64,000 nucleotides of DNA from NCBI GenBank assembly GCA_030686995.1, contig CM060696.1, positions 112,712,949 to 112,776,948 of the forward strand, written 5' to 3'. Made by a program: the position numbers and the translations under genes. Within the stretch, counting starts at the first letter, position 1; every line of letters begins with the position of its first letter. This DNA comes from Artemisia argyi (lineage: Eukaryota; Streptophyta; Magnoliopsida; Asterales; Asteraceae). The notes under the pieces are model-generated. The model was not told the origin of the DNA and did not search any database. It saw only the letters and a program-made list of their open reading frames with translations. Below, in pieces: positions 1 to 12,072 of the stretch.

Positions 1-3000
1 TTAAGTGAGGAACTTTCAGAAGGCAGTGGTGCCACACGTGCTCTCCTTGCTGATTATACACAAACACCCCGCCATGGAATGACTCCACTAAGAACCCCAC
101 AGAGAACACCAGCCGGAAAGCAAGATGCTATTATGATGGAAGCTGAGAATCAGGCCAGGTTAAGACTATCTCAGACACCATTACTTGGGGGTGAAAATCC
201 TGATTTGCACCCTTCGGATTTTTCAGGGGTCACACCAAAGAAAAATGAGATTCAAACACCAAATCATATGTTAACTCCATCTGTAATGTCCACTCCTGGT
301 GCATCTGGTTTGACTGGTTTGACACCTAGAATCGGAATGACACCAAGAGACGGTCAGTCGTTCGGGGTCACTCCTAAAGGAACCCCCATAAGGGATGAGC
401 TTCACATTAATGAAGAGATGGAAATGCGTGATAGTGCTAAACTCGAGCGTGCGAGGCAAGCTGATATGAGACGCAATTTGCGTTCGGGTTTGACTGGTCT
501 TCCACAGCCCAAAAATGAGTATCTGATAACTGTCCAACCAGTTCCTGAAGATGATGAAGAACCAGAGGAGAAGATGGAAGAGGATATGTCTGACAGAATT
601 GCTCGGGAGAAGGCCGAGGAAGAAGCGAGGCTGCAAGCTTTGCTGAAAAAAAGATCAAAAGTACTGCAAAGGGAGCTCCCGAGACCTCCTATTGGCTCAC
701 TGGACCTGATAAGGAAATCTCTAATAAAAGCTGACGAAGATAAGAGCTCTTTTGTTCCACCTACTTTGATTGAACAGGCTGATGAGATGATTAGGAAGGA
801 GCTTTTGTCTTTACTTGAACATGATAACGCAAAGTATCCTCTTGATGAGAAGCTGGAGAAGGAGAAAAAGAAAGGAAACAAGCGTGGGAAATCTCCCCAG
901 GTTCCTGTAATAGATGAATTTGATGAGGATGAACTCAAGGAGGTAATATTCAAACAAATATGCATAAAATGATTTGTAGTTATGGTCAAAATTAGATGCA
1001 TTAAAATGTCAAGTTTAGAGTTCGCACATTTTTTCCTTCTGGATAGGAACATGCATCTTATAACTAATTGCAAATTATGCGTTTTGTAGTTTTACATATT
1101 CTAGTTCTAAAGGTGGCCATAGATGCAAATGATGCTTTAAGTTTTAGGAGGTATGGTAACTCACTTCTGAATAATATAAATGAATGAGTTGCATTTTTTG
1201 CAAGCATTTTGCTTCACACTTTGCTTACTTAACCTGATACTCCGGCGTTGCTTTATATGCATACATAATTATCTTTTTGTGTATTTGCTCACAACTGAGG
1301 CAAATGAATATATATGACTGGTAGTATTTGTTGATTTTCTATTATTTAGGAATTAGCAAAAACTTGATCTTGAGCTAAACATTATGCAATGTTATAATTT
1401 ATCTATGAACTTCTAAGAAAGTACCTGAAAAAGTATTGTACTGTAAATATTTGAAAACGTATATGTATGTGTGTCTACGACTCAACTAATATATATTCGC
1501 ATCTATAATATGGATTACGCACTATGTATGTACATACTAGTTCAACATGTAATGGCACTGTTGAAGCATCAGATTCAACAACTTTAAAAAGCTGACAAAT
1601 TTTGCTTCATATATCAAGAGTTAAAAATAGTACTGTATTAATACAGGTGCAACACAAAATCTGTTTGCTATTCGCTGCATAGATGAATTATACAATACTT
1701 TTTCAGTACGATACTATGAAATAGGCTGTTCGATTGAGAATCACTCTTTTGGATCTTGTATTATAATTGAACTATAATGAGCTAATCTACTACTCACATG
1801 CTTTGAATTTCAATAGTTTGGATGTGATATAAATCATCATTTATGAAAGTTACTTGCATCGTCAGCAAAATTAATCTAGAACTGTGACTTTTGGAATTTA
1901 CAGGCTGATCAATTGATTAAAGAAGAGGCGAAAATGTTGCGTGTGGCAATGGGCCATGAAGATGAAGATATTGATGAATTTGTTGAAGCACACAAGACAT
2001 GTCTTAATGACATCATGTACTTTCCCACCCGTGAGGCTTATGGTCTCTCTAGTGTAGCTAGTAACGTCGAGAAACTAACTGCATTCCAGAAAGAGTTTGA
2101 TACCGTGAAGAAGAGAATGGACGATGATACAAAGAAGGTGGTACGCCTCGAGCAAAAGATAAAGCTTCTTACGAATGGATATCAGGTAAAACAAAAATTT
2201 CCAGTTTTTGTTAACTCTAAAATTACCTTTTAGTTACTTGTTTTCTTTATTGAAGTGAATACCGGTCAGGTTATAAGTTGAAGCAAGTCAATTTTTAGTA
2301 CGGGTTGAAATTGGACTTGTCAGGTTGTTTGACCAGTGATTTCTCCAATTTTGATTTTTCTAAAGATAATCAGTGAGTTGATTATAATTAAACATTATAT
2401 TGCGAGAATTATAATCTAAATCTTTAAATATGGCGATCAAGGTGTTTGCTTTAAATAGACTTTGGGCAACTATCAGCTGCTTCATCTCAGTTGATGTTTT
2501 CACTTATAGGCAACTCATTTGGTCAATTTAAAACAAAAACACAACCAAAATTGACCCATTTGTAAGTAAATGAGTCAAAATTGTGATCTCTGCTTTTAAG
2601 CTTGTCAACTTCCTTTTTGTCTTTTTTAGGGTAACTAAAAATTCTTCTTTCTATGAAGTTGGAATTTCGATGAGGTGTAATATTTGCCATGTTAAAATTC
2701 ATGTTATCTAGAAGTAGAAAATGGAAAACCAACCCAATGAAGTTATAAAATTTAACCATGCATGCTTGCTAATCATGTTCAGAACTTTTTGAAACTAGTA
2801 TTTACTAATGGGTTATTATATTCAGATGCGGGCTGCTAAAATCTGGTCACAAGTAGAGGCAACCTTTAAGCAGATGGACACAGCTGGAACAGAGTATGAG
2901 TGCTTCCAAGCATTAAAAAGACAAGAGCAGTTGGCAGCATCAAATCGTATCAATAGTATCTGGGAAGATGTGCAAAAGCAAAAAGAACTAGAGAAAACTC

Positions 3001-3464
3001 TACAGAATCGCTATGGTGATCTTCTCATAGAGCAAGAAAGGATCCACAATCTGATGGAGAAGTACAGACAAGAAGCTGCACAAAAGCAGGCTGAGGCTGA
3101 AGCGGCGGCTGCTGCAGCCAGTACAGAAGATACAAACATTGAATCAGAGCAACAGGTTCGTGAGCAGGTCGAGGAAGCAAATCAGATCACTGAGTCCAGC
3201 GAAATGACCAACCAGACAGGCCAAGGGGACTCGGTAGTTGTGGACAAAGTAAATGATGAATCTTCTAGCAGACAAATGGGTCCCTCAGAAACATTACATA
3301 TTGTAAATGATCAAGATGCAGATTTAAGCCAAAGCCAACAAATTGATGCTACTGAAGTTAGTGTACAAGCCCCCATGGAAATTTCTGCAGTAGAGAGTGG
3401 TGCGCCAGAAAGCAACATTGAGGCTGATGATATCCATACAGTTGCGGCGAATACTGAAAACTAA
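1..3464 (+). CDS. CDC5: CDC5-like spliceosome/cell-cycle protein, 3' part (three exons)
   Basis: The exons are 1-942 (cut by the window edge), 1904-2185 and 2826-3464. The introns (943-1903 and 2186-2825) begin GT, end AG and are both phase 0, giving about 620 residues. The plant protein is usually a little over 800 residues, so the N-terminal Myb repeats lie outside the window. What remains is the central region rich in Thr-Pro sites (TPLRTPQRTP, MLTPSVMSTP, GLTPRIGMTP), which are potential CDK-type phosphorylation sites. It is followed by an acidic and basic linker and a long coiled coil (FPTREAYGLSS, QALKRQEQLAAS, LEKTLQNRYGDLLIEQERI), then an Ala/Gln/Glu-rich tail. In the family this C-terminal part binds PRP19-complex partners, and the protein is a core NineTeen-complex (MOS4-associated complex in plants) splicing factor. 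The reading frame is intact. Identity is confident from several recognised family stretches. Confidence 0.95.
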
Positions 3465-5284
3465 TGAGCCCATTACGAACTCAGATGAGCCAAAAATCCA
3501 AACAATAGATAAGATTTAAGATGGCCCGTGGAACTAATTGGGTACCTCATCTTGCATCCATGTCTTGAAAAAAAGAGTGAATCAAGTGGACAAGAATTTT
3601 GTATCTTTTTTCCTGATTATCTACAAAGATTTGGTTGTGTCTGGGTTTGATTCTATGAAGGCTTGCTTGTTGAAGAGAATGTATCGGCTTAGTCACACTT
3701 TGTTTTCTGTAACATGATATATTTTGTGATGGTGAACGCCTTGGCTTTAAATGTTTTGAAAGATGTATTTCATCCTCTTGACCTTAAAGAAGTTGCATTC
3801 GTTTAGTTTTGGGGTTTTGTAAGTTTTACATACTGGATTTTGTTGGCCAAAAATTTCGTCGAAATGACATTGTAGATCAACTTGACGATGCCTATTGTAT
3901 TTTGACGGTTGTACTTAAATATTTAGACTCAGTTCCTGCAATGAACAATTTTATAACTATTGTACTAGTGAGCCAAATTTCCACAATGTTCATGTATTAC
4001 CACTTTTACAAGCTGTGCAAATTTGGTTGGTTATGACCTATGACCAAATCTAATAAAATTCTGTACATGAGAAGAAATTTCAAGCTCACGATGTGCAATC
4101 GTAAGCGTCATGGCTGTTTGTTTTGTCAAGTAGTTGAATTGAATAATAGAACCTGACAGGCAAAGATCGTTGTAGACTCGGGTGAAGAACACTCAGAGAT
4201 ATCGAACGTCTAGGCTCTTCAAATAGTCTGCAGGCCTTGACCATGTGTACTCAATATTTAAGAGTCGAGTGTACCAGCCTTGAGCTCATTTTATCATATC
4301 CAATAAAAATTTCAATTTATTATATGCGCCTTTTTTTTTTGACAAGCTTTATACGTGCTTCACTATTCTATTTGACAAGCTTTACTACACTTTTTTTTTT
4401 TCCTCCTCCTAATATAAAAAGATCGAAATTTTCTTTCAACGAATATCACAATGATTTGTTAACTTTACTTTTACTATCTTTTGATGAAGTTGTCTAACCG
4501 CTGTAGAACAAATTGACACTTCGGAAATCATTATTCTAATCATTAGGATATTACGTAACAGCTTTCAAATAATTGTCTTTAAAAAAATAATTATCAGCAG
4601 GAAATATATTGAAGATTCTAGAAAATGTCTGCATCATGTATTCATATATTTTCTTCACTTTTGCAACTAAAAGCTTGCTTCGAATGATGACAAACTAGAG
4701 TACTAGACGCTTTCAAATAAAAGTTTTGCTAATTACAGTTGTTAGGCTCTTTGATTACATAATCACTTATGAATAATTATGATTGGAGGCCGAAGTCTAA
4801 AAGCATGGATATATAACTAATATTTGATTCAACATCTGAAATAGTAAAGCTATAATTAACTTGTACCTATTTTTTTTACTAGTATCAAACAATCATTTTT
4901 TCACATTTATAAAATAAAAAGATAAACAATTATTTCAAGCCAAAAGATTGTGTGTAAATATTTACATCTCAAATATAGCTAACTAAAAGATGACATGTCA
5001 CTAGGTGTTTATGTAGCACACTAAGGGATTTTTTTTTTCTTTTTTTTTAGGCGTGTTTTTCTTTTTTTTCTTAATTATTTTTTCTTTTTTTATTATTAAT
5101 TTTTTATATGAATTAAATGGCTTCTAGATAAGGGTCCTAGGGAGCGTTTTTTTTTTTTTTTTTTTTTTTTTGGTTAGCTAAAGGAAGTGTGGACTCAATC
5201 TATTTAATACGTAGTTTTGAGCTCACACCATCCTCGATAAGTGGAATTAAGAAAAAAAAAAAGAAAAGAAACACACCCTATACG
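3465..5284. other. Downstream region of CDC5, no gene seen
   Basis: The first few hundred bases are presumably 3' UTR. An AATAAA at 4052-4057 could be a polyadenylation signal, but it is almost 600 bases past the stop, so an earlier weaker signal may be used. Around 4330-4395 the motif TTTGACAAGCTTTA occurs twice, each near a long T run. The rest is AT-rich with T homopolymers, including one at about 5147-5171. No coding similarity was recognised. Confidence 0.5.
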
Positions 5285-5424
5285 TGTTAGTGGATTTGTA
5301 TTAAAGCTAAAATTATATTACTAGCATTTGTATTATATTAGGATTAGTATAAACTCAAGCGTTAGATTATAAATATTGGGTTATATGTATTATCTCATTA
5401 TTCAATTAATTAATCAATCAATAC
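5285..5424 (+). repeat. Short LTR-like remnant, copy A
   Basis: The stretch starts TGTTAG, has a TATA-like TATAAATATT and ends in a run of TCAATCAAT-type repeats. It shares this order of motifs with 9800-9935. Both could be decayed solo LTRs of one small LTR or TRIM-like family. No target duplication was found, so the boundaries are approximate. Confidence 0.3.
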
Positions 5425-6269
5425 TATCAAGGTACTCGCACGTTGCAGCCGGGGGGGAGGGGGGTGGTGTACCATGCGATTAAAGTTTAATCGTCAACAA
5501 AATAACAATGACGAACTGATTAACCTAAGAAAAAAATTATCATAGTCCGACCCAGTTCACCCGTTTTCACCGGTTCCGGCTGGTCCTTTCCGTTTCGTTT
5601 TTGAACGGCTTTCATTGGCTAGCCAAACCGATGTCGACTCCGGATGTCGGCTAAAGCCGTTGGTCCGGTTTTCAAAATCATATGTACCATCAACTTGTTA
5701 GCATATAAATTGTATAAAACTTTGTATGTTTTATTAGTTGGTATAATGTGTATAATAACATGTATTTTTTATTTTAGGGGTGTTTTAAAAATAAAATTAA
5801 TTAGTGTATTTAATTAGTTTATTCTTGTATCATAGACGTGTGTTCAATTGGTTTGTAACAAAATCTTTATAGGTTGTATATTTTAATTATAAGTTTTTGA
5901 ATGCATTTAATGTTGTATTCTTTAATTTTTAGATTTTCAAATGCGTGTTTAATTGGTTTGTACCAAAAGCTCTATAGATTGTATATCATAATTTTAAGAT
6001 TTTGAGGAGAGAGGGTGTTGTCTATTATATGTAGTATGAATTATTCGTCTTACATGGTATCGGAGCTTTAGGTTCAACATACCACAAATTGTTGTCCTCA
6101 GGTCATCGGCTACTCGTCGATGATGCGGATGGATCCCGAGTTATTTACTTTCTTTCACTTTTAGTCGACTAAAACTGGACTATTTTTTTTTTCTTTCGGG
6201 TTCGGTTTGAAAAATTAATCGTTAAATTGGTTCTTCATGATTGTGTATTGGGTTTGAAGTTAAGGCTAA
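5425..6269. other. Unassigned spacer with a primer-binding-like site
   Basis: A G-rich run lies at about 5450-5466. At 6038-6066 an LTR-end-like TTATTCGTCTTACA is followed directly by TGGTATCGGAGC, one base from the common plant LTR-element primer-binding site TGGTATCAGAGC. A similar TTATTCGTCTTGCA ends the remnant at 9800-9935. This suggests a decayed Copia-type LTR/internal junction, but no protein remnant follows. Confidence 0.3.
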
Positions 6270-8107
6270 GGGTAATGGTAACCACCAAGGGACTAACAAC
6301 ACCATTATCACATTAGCTTTCTCTCTGCATGACAACTTTATGACCAACTTAATGTAATAAGAAGACTGTGGACACTTTTTTTTTTTTTTTATTTTTTTTT
6401 TTTTTTTATTTTTTTTTAATTTTTTTTTTCATTTCATTTTTTAAACACTAAATTAAAATTTCATTAATAATTAAAAATATTAAATTAATAATTCAAATAA
6501 AATTTAAAATATTACAATAAAAATTTCAAATAAAATGGAAAATTAGTGTTCATTTGTTCAACGCTAAATTTGATCCACTAAATCGACTTTAAAGGCTTAG
6601 ATGACTTGTTTAGTTGTGTATATCTCTAATAATTTGTAACGTTTATTCAGGCATTTGTATGGGATCACATCACGATGTTGCTCCTTTTGATAAAAGTTGG
6701 GAGAGATTGCCTCCCTTTGTTTTTATAATCATATTATGTAAGATAATGCATTTGACATCATATCCATAATTTTCTTACGGGACATCTGCCGTGTGAGAGT
6801 TTTTATTATAGCCGACTTTTTCTTTAGGACGCCAAACGCCCATTTCACATCTTTCCTTGTTGCTTCGTGCGCGTTCTTATACCTTATTTGGTTTGTATTA
6901 TTTGAGCTCAGCTGTGAAATGAACTTAACAAGAACAGAATTTGGATATATTCCATCAGTAAGATAATATCCCCATTTACAAGCCACATCGTTAGCCACAA
7001 ATGGAACATCCGGTGCTTTTCCGTCTTTGAGATCGTTGAAGATAGGCGATTGACGTTTAACGTTCACGTCGTTGTTTGCCCCGAAAACACCAAAGAACTC
7101 ATGCCAAATCAATAAGTCTTGTGAGGCAATCACTTCCAATAAAATGAATGGATGTGACTCGGGATCACCCCTACAATATTGAACACGATATGCATTTGGG
7201 GAATTAGCTCACAGTCACTCCGTACGATCAATGCTTTCTAACATACCAGGAAACCCATGTTTCTCTTCATGAAAAGCATAGAGTTTTTCGACATCAGTAT
7301 GTGTAGGTCTTTGCCAAAACTTGTCTCCGTATAAGTCCATGATAGCCGTATAGAAAGCTTTGAGAGCATCACGGGAAGTTTTCACACCCATTTGTAGATA
7401 TTCGTTTAGAGCATCAGGAACGGTGTCGTATGCCGATTGACGAATTGTAGAGGTACACTTCATCAATGAGGAAATACCAACTTTTCCCGTATAATGCTTT
7501 GTTGAAAATACAACATATTATCAGTTACTTCTCTAACAATGTGTGTGAATAGTCTTTGGCTCATTCGGAACCGCTTACGGAATAATTTATTGTCATGTAT
7601 TGATATTTCAGAGAAGTAAGGAGCCACTAGACAACCATGAGCACCATAACGATCTCTATCTATTATGATGCGTGGGGTTTTTTGGATTGTAGAAGTGGAA
7701 ACTTGGAAAATTGTAACGACGTCTTTAAAATACACTAGATCGGTACTATTAATTTCAACTTCTTCATCCTCTGAGGATGTAAAAAAAAATAAAAAATCGG
7801 AAGACATTTGTTTTAGATAAGATGTGTAGAGTGTATAAGAAAGAATGTATTTGAAAATATGTATAAAAATGAAGAAATAATGGGGTATTTATAGGGTAAG
7901 TATTTAAATTTTGTAAGATTTTTTTTACAAAGTAAATAACGGTCAAAAAAGGGGTTTTTCGTTTGCTTCTCAACTTGATTGCTTAGGTGACAGACTTCTC
8001 CATTTTAATCACTAAGGACGCGCCCCCCTTGGGGTGTGTAATGGCTGGGACGGAAGGAGACGCTGCTCCCATAGGCGTCGGCGGTCCCTTCGACCTCACC
8101 ATTACAC
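6270..8107 (-). mobile_element. PIF/Harbinger-like DNA transposon with transposase only
   Basis: Terminal inverted repeats of about 24 bp bracket the unit. The left end begins GGGTAATGGTAACCACC and the right end, reversed, begins GTGTAATGGTGAGGTCG; both carry AAGGGAC further in (17 of 24 positions match by eye). The flanks are TAA on the left and ATA on the right, so the expected 3-bp TTA/TAA duplication is not intact. It carries a HARBI1-like transposase pseudogene on the minus strand and no ORF1. An alternative is that it and the unit at 9959-12072 are halves of one older, larger element. Confidence 0.6.
6729..7807 (-). pseudogene. HARBI1/PIF-type transposase, broken
   Basis: Read on the minus strand, this follows the plant HARBI1-like nuclease family in order: an N-terminal RFRMSQRLFTHIV block, KCTSTIRQSAY, a YAFHEEKHGFPGMLESID block with the first catalytic Asp, GANNDVNV with the second Asp, GYYLTDGIYP, and ATRKDVKWAFGVLKK near the end. 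It is inactive as read. A frameshift separates 7807-7463 from 7466-7215. In-frame stops lie between 7215 and 7139. The family's catalytic Glu in the RKDVERAFGVL motif is replaced by Lys. In the family this is a DDE-type endonuclease that cuts and rejoins transposon ends, usually together with a Myb-like ORF1 protein. Confidence 0.85.
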
Positions 8108-8571
8108 ATAGTCTAATAATCCAAACTTGGATTCTTGTCTTTGATTGGCTGACAATAAGTTAAGGGTTGGTTGAATTATGATTGAATTTGAAATAAATGA
8201 TCAAGTTATCTTAGTTTTCTTTTGTAAAAAAATTAATTGTCGTTTGGGTTTGTTTTGTGTTAATCGATCGTTGGGATTTCTCAGCCTTTGTTTGAGGAAT
8301 AGATTTGTTTTTTCGGGCTTAGTTTTTAGTCGACTGCTTGTCAGGCCCGATTTTGGGCAAAGGCAACATGGGCCAGCGCACAGGCCCAATATTTTTTAAG
8401 GGCACCACTTTTCTACAAAGGATATTGTTTATGTACCTATAATTACCTTTTTTAAGCCCTAAGAAAATACATTGCATTTAAATTTGAATACATAATCAGC
8501 CTTTTTGGTATGTTCCTTTTTACCTGCGTCTAGTGACTAGTACATAGTGCAAATAAAAGGAAACCCTAAGA

Positions 8572-8695
8572 GCATGCCCCTTGTTAACGCACGTTAAGGG
8601 CTTAACGTGGCTCCTTAACTCACCTCTTGCCTTCCTATGCCGGTAAGCTAACACACCGCGTTAACTTGGTGAGTTAACATTTAACGTGGGCATGC
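8572..8695. mobile_element. Candidate small MITE with GCATGCCC ends
   Basis: The ends are GCATGCCCCTTGTTAACG and, reversed, GCATGCCCACGTTAAATG. The interior is rich in TTAACG/CGTTAA inverted motifs and could fold back on itself. No target duplication is evident, so the superfamily is not assigned. Confidence 0.3.
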
Positions 8696-9457
8696 AAGTT
8701 ACCTTACCGCATGGTCTAATGAATATCATATTCTAATATGAACCTCAATCATTATCATCACTCATGAGATCATATCATATTTAGTTGTTGGCTAGTTAAA
8801 GGCAATACTTTAAATTTTTTATTAAGATTCTTAACTTTGTTGTGTTTATCTTTGATGTTACAATATAATTCAGTAATCATTTAATTGCTTACTAGATACA
8901 AATCTACATAGGATAGCATAGTAATTTATCACATATGTTTTATACTCCGTATTATTTTAGTTGGGATGTTAAAGTACTCATCATAATTAATAACTCTAAA
9001 TTTTGATCATGACGTTCGAGGTTGCATCGTATAGTCTTTCTGTGAGTTTTTTGTATTTGTATCTAAATTTTGCTTGTTTAAGGGGCCAATTTTTTGTGAT
9101 TGCCCGGTGCACTCGAAATCCACAGGACGGCCTTGATACTTGTGTCATTTTGTTTATCTTTTAGCTACCTCAACCCTCGTTCGTAATGAAAAATGATGCT
9201 TCTTTCACTCTTACCCCATCAGATACTGATACACTCTATATTGTTAACTCATTCACTATTGGTCTTGTTTTGACTCTCTTGTTTTTTCTTGTTTAGTTTT
9301 GATTTGGAGCGACATGGAGATATAGGTCATCTAAAGTTCGGTCGGTCTCCGCGTAAAGCTCAATTAGTCTTGACGTCTTACAGTTTACAAAAAAATAAAT
9401 AAAACAATGAAAAATAAAAAGTAAATAAAGGTTCGTCTGACGGTGTTTGGTTTAAAG

Positions 9458-9458
<1 letters not shown>

Positions 9459-9513
<55 letters not shown>
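9459..9513. repeat. (TA)n microsatellite
   Basis: About 27 uninterrupted TA units. Confidence 0.95.
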
Positions 9514-9517
<4 letters not shown>

Positions 9518-9799
9518 GAAGATTCATTTGAATTTGCTATTGGTTGAAAGAATAATTAAGTTCGTTTTTCTTGTTTGTTTTCTCTAAAATTCTTCACTTT
9601 TTTTTTTAACCTAAAGTCGACTAAAGCTAGATTACTTCTTCAATATGCCATATGCGGTTACTCTTTTAAAAATCACTGTAAAATTTTGATGTCATAAAGC
9701 ACATAATTAGTAAATCTACAAGTTTCGTTTGTGAGTTTCAAGACAGTTTGAGTGTCCGTTCTATTTCTGGTCCAACTGCATGGAGCTGTTAGTGAATTG

Positions 9800-9935
9800 T
9801 GTTAGAGTTAGAATTATATTAGTATTTGTATAAAATTATGATCGGTATAAGCCTATAAATATTACTAACTCATATGTATTTTGTCATTATTCAATCAATG
9901 CAATTAATCAATTAATAAATATTATTCGTCTTGCA
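9800..9935 (+). repeat. Short LTR-like remnant, copy B
   Basis: It starts TGTTAGAGTTAG, carries CCTATAAATATT (TATA-like), and ends TTATTCGTCTTGCA, so it has TG...CA ends. It is related in motif order to 5285-5424, and its end resembles the one at 6038-6054. No 5-bp duplication matches. It may be a solo LTR of a short LTR family. Confidence 0.35.
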
Positions 9936-10223
9936 AAATGAACATCTATGCATCTTCAGGGGTGGTAACTATGCCTAATGACACCTAGAAAATTAATGTA
10001 ATTAGCCAATCATCTTCAACCAACTCACTTCATGCCTTTGGATGCCTAATTCCATATGTTTAGTGGCAATGTTATGCCGATCGATGCCTAAACATTATTA
10101 TTTTTTATTTTATTTTATTTTACTCATAATTATATTTAACAATTAAATTAAAAACTTCAAATTTCATTAATAATTAAAAAAAAAAGTTACATGATAGATA
10201 GGAAAAAAAAAACAAAACAATTT

Positions 10224-11727
10224 CTAAAAATTGCAAGGCCATCCATATTTGGCCGCGACTTCACGTTTTTTTGCAATCATAATGTCGCGCATTGTTGGGT
10301 CTAGTATTGTATCATGGGGGTCGTTGAAGAACTTCATTGCTCGAAAAAAATTCTTTTCTTGAACCCCTTCTAGTTGTGCCGCCATTAACTTTTCTGTCAA
10401 CTCTTCCTTCGCACGTTTCTTCTCAACATTCTCATCCATTATTTGTGACTTCTTTGCCGCATAATCTGCTAACGATTCAATACTCTTCTTTGTCGACTCG
10501 TTTTCGGCCTTTTTCCCTTTTTTCTTCCGTGTAGGAGTTGTGTCGTCATTTAGATCCGGAATAATAGTCTCAACATTGTCATTGCTAGATTCCGACGACT
10601 TTCTTCGTTTCTCCGTATTAGACGAAGATGTTTGACTAACGGTTGGTTGTTCCAACCATTTGTCCGATTTCCTAACTACCTCCCACGCCTCAATATGACT
10701 AAAATTCTTGTCTTTGGTTTTCTTTTTATAATCGGCCAATGCATTTCTCATCACGTTAAGATCGTCACACCCACTATCACGACATCGGTTCTACAATAAT
10801 AAGAAATATAATTTAAATTTACACTAATAATTAAAATAAACAAGTATAAATGTAAACAAATAATAAATATAAATAAAAAAAATTATACAAAGTATATAAT
10901 TTAAAACTTACTTGTTGGATGTATAGGCCGTTAAAAGTATTCAATTCGGTATTCATATTTTTCCATTTTGTGTTCAACCCATGGAATGTTCGTAAAGTAT
11001 CCGACACATTTTGCTTGAAGTGCTCTAGAATTCTTCCCCAAAAGCTATCGGACTTTTGTTGATTCCCGACCTTTGGGCATGTTGAGACATGAACCCAAGC
11101 TTTTGCCAAAAATACTTCTTCGTCGGTCGTCCAATTCTTTTTTCCCACTTTACCCGGATTTTTTATTGCTTGAACGTCATCATCATTTTGTTCTTCACCT
11201 AAAACAAAAAAAAATATATATATATATAACGATTTGAAAAAAAATATATAACGATTTAAAAAAATATATATCACGATTTAAAAAATTTATACATAATGAT
11301 TTAAAAAAAAAACTATAACGAATTTAAAAAAAAAATATAACGATTTAAATAATTTGTAAATAACGATTTAAAAAAAAAATATACCGATTGGATTTGGGAA
11401 TTGGGTTTCGGGAATAACTTCATCTTCATAATCGTATAACGGTAATTCTCTTTCGACACTTTGTTCACGTCTTGGTGGACCGTCTCGAAAGTCATTTAAA
11501 GGGTTGAACTCGCTTGTCATTGCTATATTATAGTGACTTGGATTCAATGGTGGAGGTGCCGGATAGTAGACTTGTGGTGGAGGTTGAGGATAGTAAGGCT
11601 GTGGCGGAGGTCGGGGATAGTATGCGTCTTGACCATGTGGTGGAGGCCGGACGGGAGGTTGTCGAGAACCTCGACCACGACTTCGACCTTTTGATGTTGA
11701 ACCTTGTTGGGATTTACTTGGATCCAT
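10224..11727 (-). CDS. Harbinger ORF1-like Myb/SANT protein with NAM-associated C-terminus
   Basis: Three minus-strand exons (11727-11385, 11198-10912, 10790-10224) join at GT/AG sites with compatible phases into one open frame of 398 codons plus stop. Exon 1 encodes a Gly/Arg then Pro/Tyr-rich leader (repeats of PPPQPYYPQPPPQ type). Exon 2 holds a SANT/Myb-like trihelix (NWTTDEEVFLAKAWVHVS, SFWGRILEHF, FHGLNTKWKNMN). Exon 3 has a Ser/Lys-rich linker and the C-terminal helices of the NAM-associated type (KKSQIMDENVEKKRAKEEL). Homologues are often mislabelled 'glutathione S-transferase T3-like'. In PIF/Harbinger systems the ORF1 protein binds DNA and brings the transposase to the nucleus and to the element ends. 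The frame is fully open, unlike the transposase nearby. It could instead be a domesticated host gene. Confidence 0.75.
11199..11384 (-). repeat. AT-rich tandem repeat in intron 1 of the ORF1-like gene
   Basis: The intron is mostly six or so degenerate units built on AACGATTTAAAAAAA with variable A runs (roughly 20-27 bp per unit). It begins GT and ends TTTTAG on the minus strand, so splicing would remove the whole array. Confidence 0.7.
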
Positions 11728-12072
11728 GATCTTGATTTTTAAAGTGAATTGGTGATTGTGAATATGTGATTTGAAGAAAAGATGATAAAATGTGATTGTG
11801 AATAAGTGAATTGTGATTTTTAAAGGGGGTAAATTTTATTTTATTTTATTATTTTTTTTTTTTTATTTTTTTTTTTTTGAAAATGTAAGAAAAATTCAAA
11901 CGGTAACTCCCTAATTTTTGCAACGGTACAAAAAATTTAATGCTCATTCCCTTCCCCGAATCGGTAATGTATACCGTATGCTTTGCCGATTAGCTCATGC
12001 CGAGCTTGTGGTTTTGTTTTGCCGATCCACGCCGAGACTTGCCGAGCCCCATACCGACTACGATGCCACCCC

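Larger units (their letters stand above)
8108..9799. other. Intergenic spacer between the two Harbinger-like units
   Basis: No coding similarity was recognised. It contains the candidate MITE at 8572-8695 and the (TA)n tract at 9459-9513, listed separately. The rest is AT-rich with no clear structure. Confidence 0.4.
9959..12072 (-). mobile_element. PIF/Harbinger-like element carrying only ORF1
   Basis: The ends are inverted: the left begins GGGGTGGTAACTATGCC and the right, reversed, begins GGGGTGGCATCGTAGTC. The 2.1-kb interior carries an intact three-exon ORF1-type gene on the minus strand and no transposase. A clean 3-bp duplication was not seen. The transposase-bearing unit at 6270-8107 lies 1.85 kb away in the same coding orientation, so a common origin is possible. 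Confidence 0.5.

Noticed and set aside
3809..4497. Short open frames downstream of CDC5
   Set aside because: AT-rich, no similarity, within the probable 3' UTR and T-rich spacer.
5285..9935. A Cassandra-type TRIM (5S rRNA-bearing) from the short LTR-like remnants
   Set aside because: No 5S-like internal promoter sequence is visible in either remnant.
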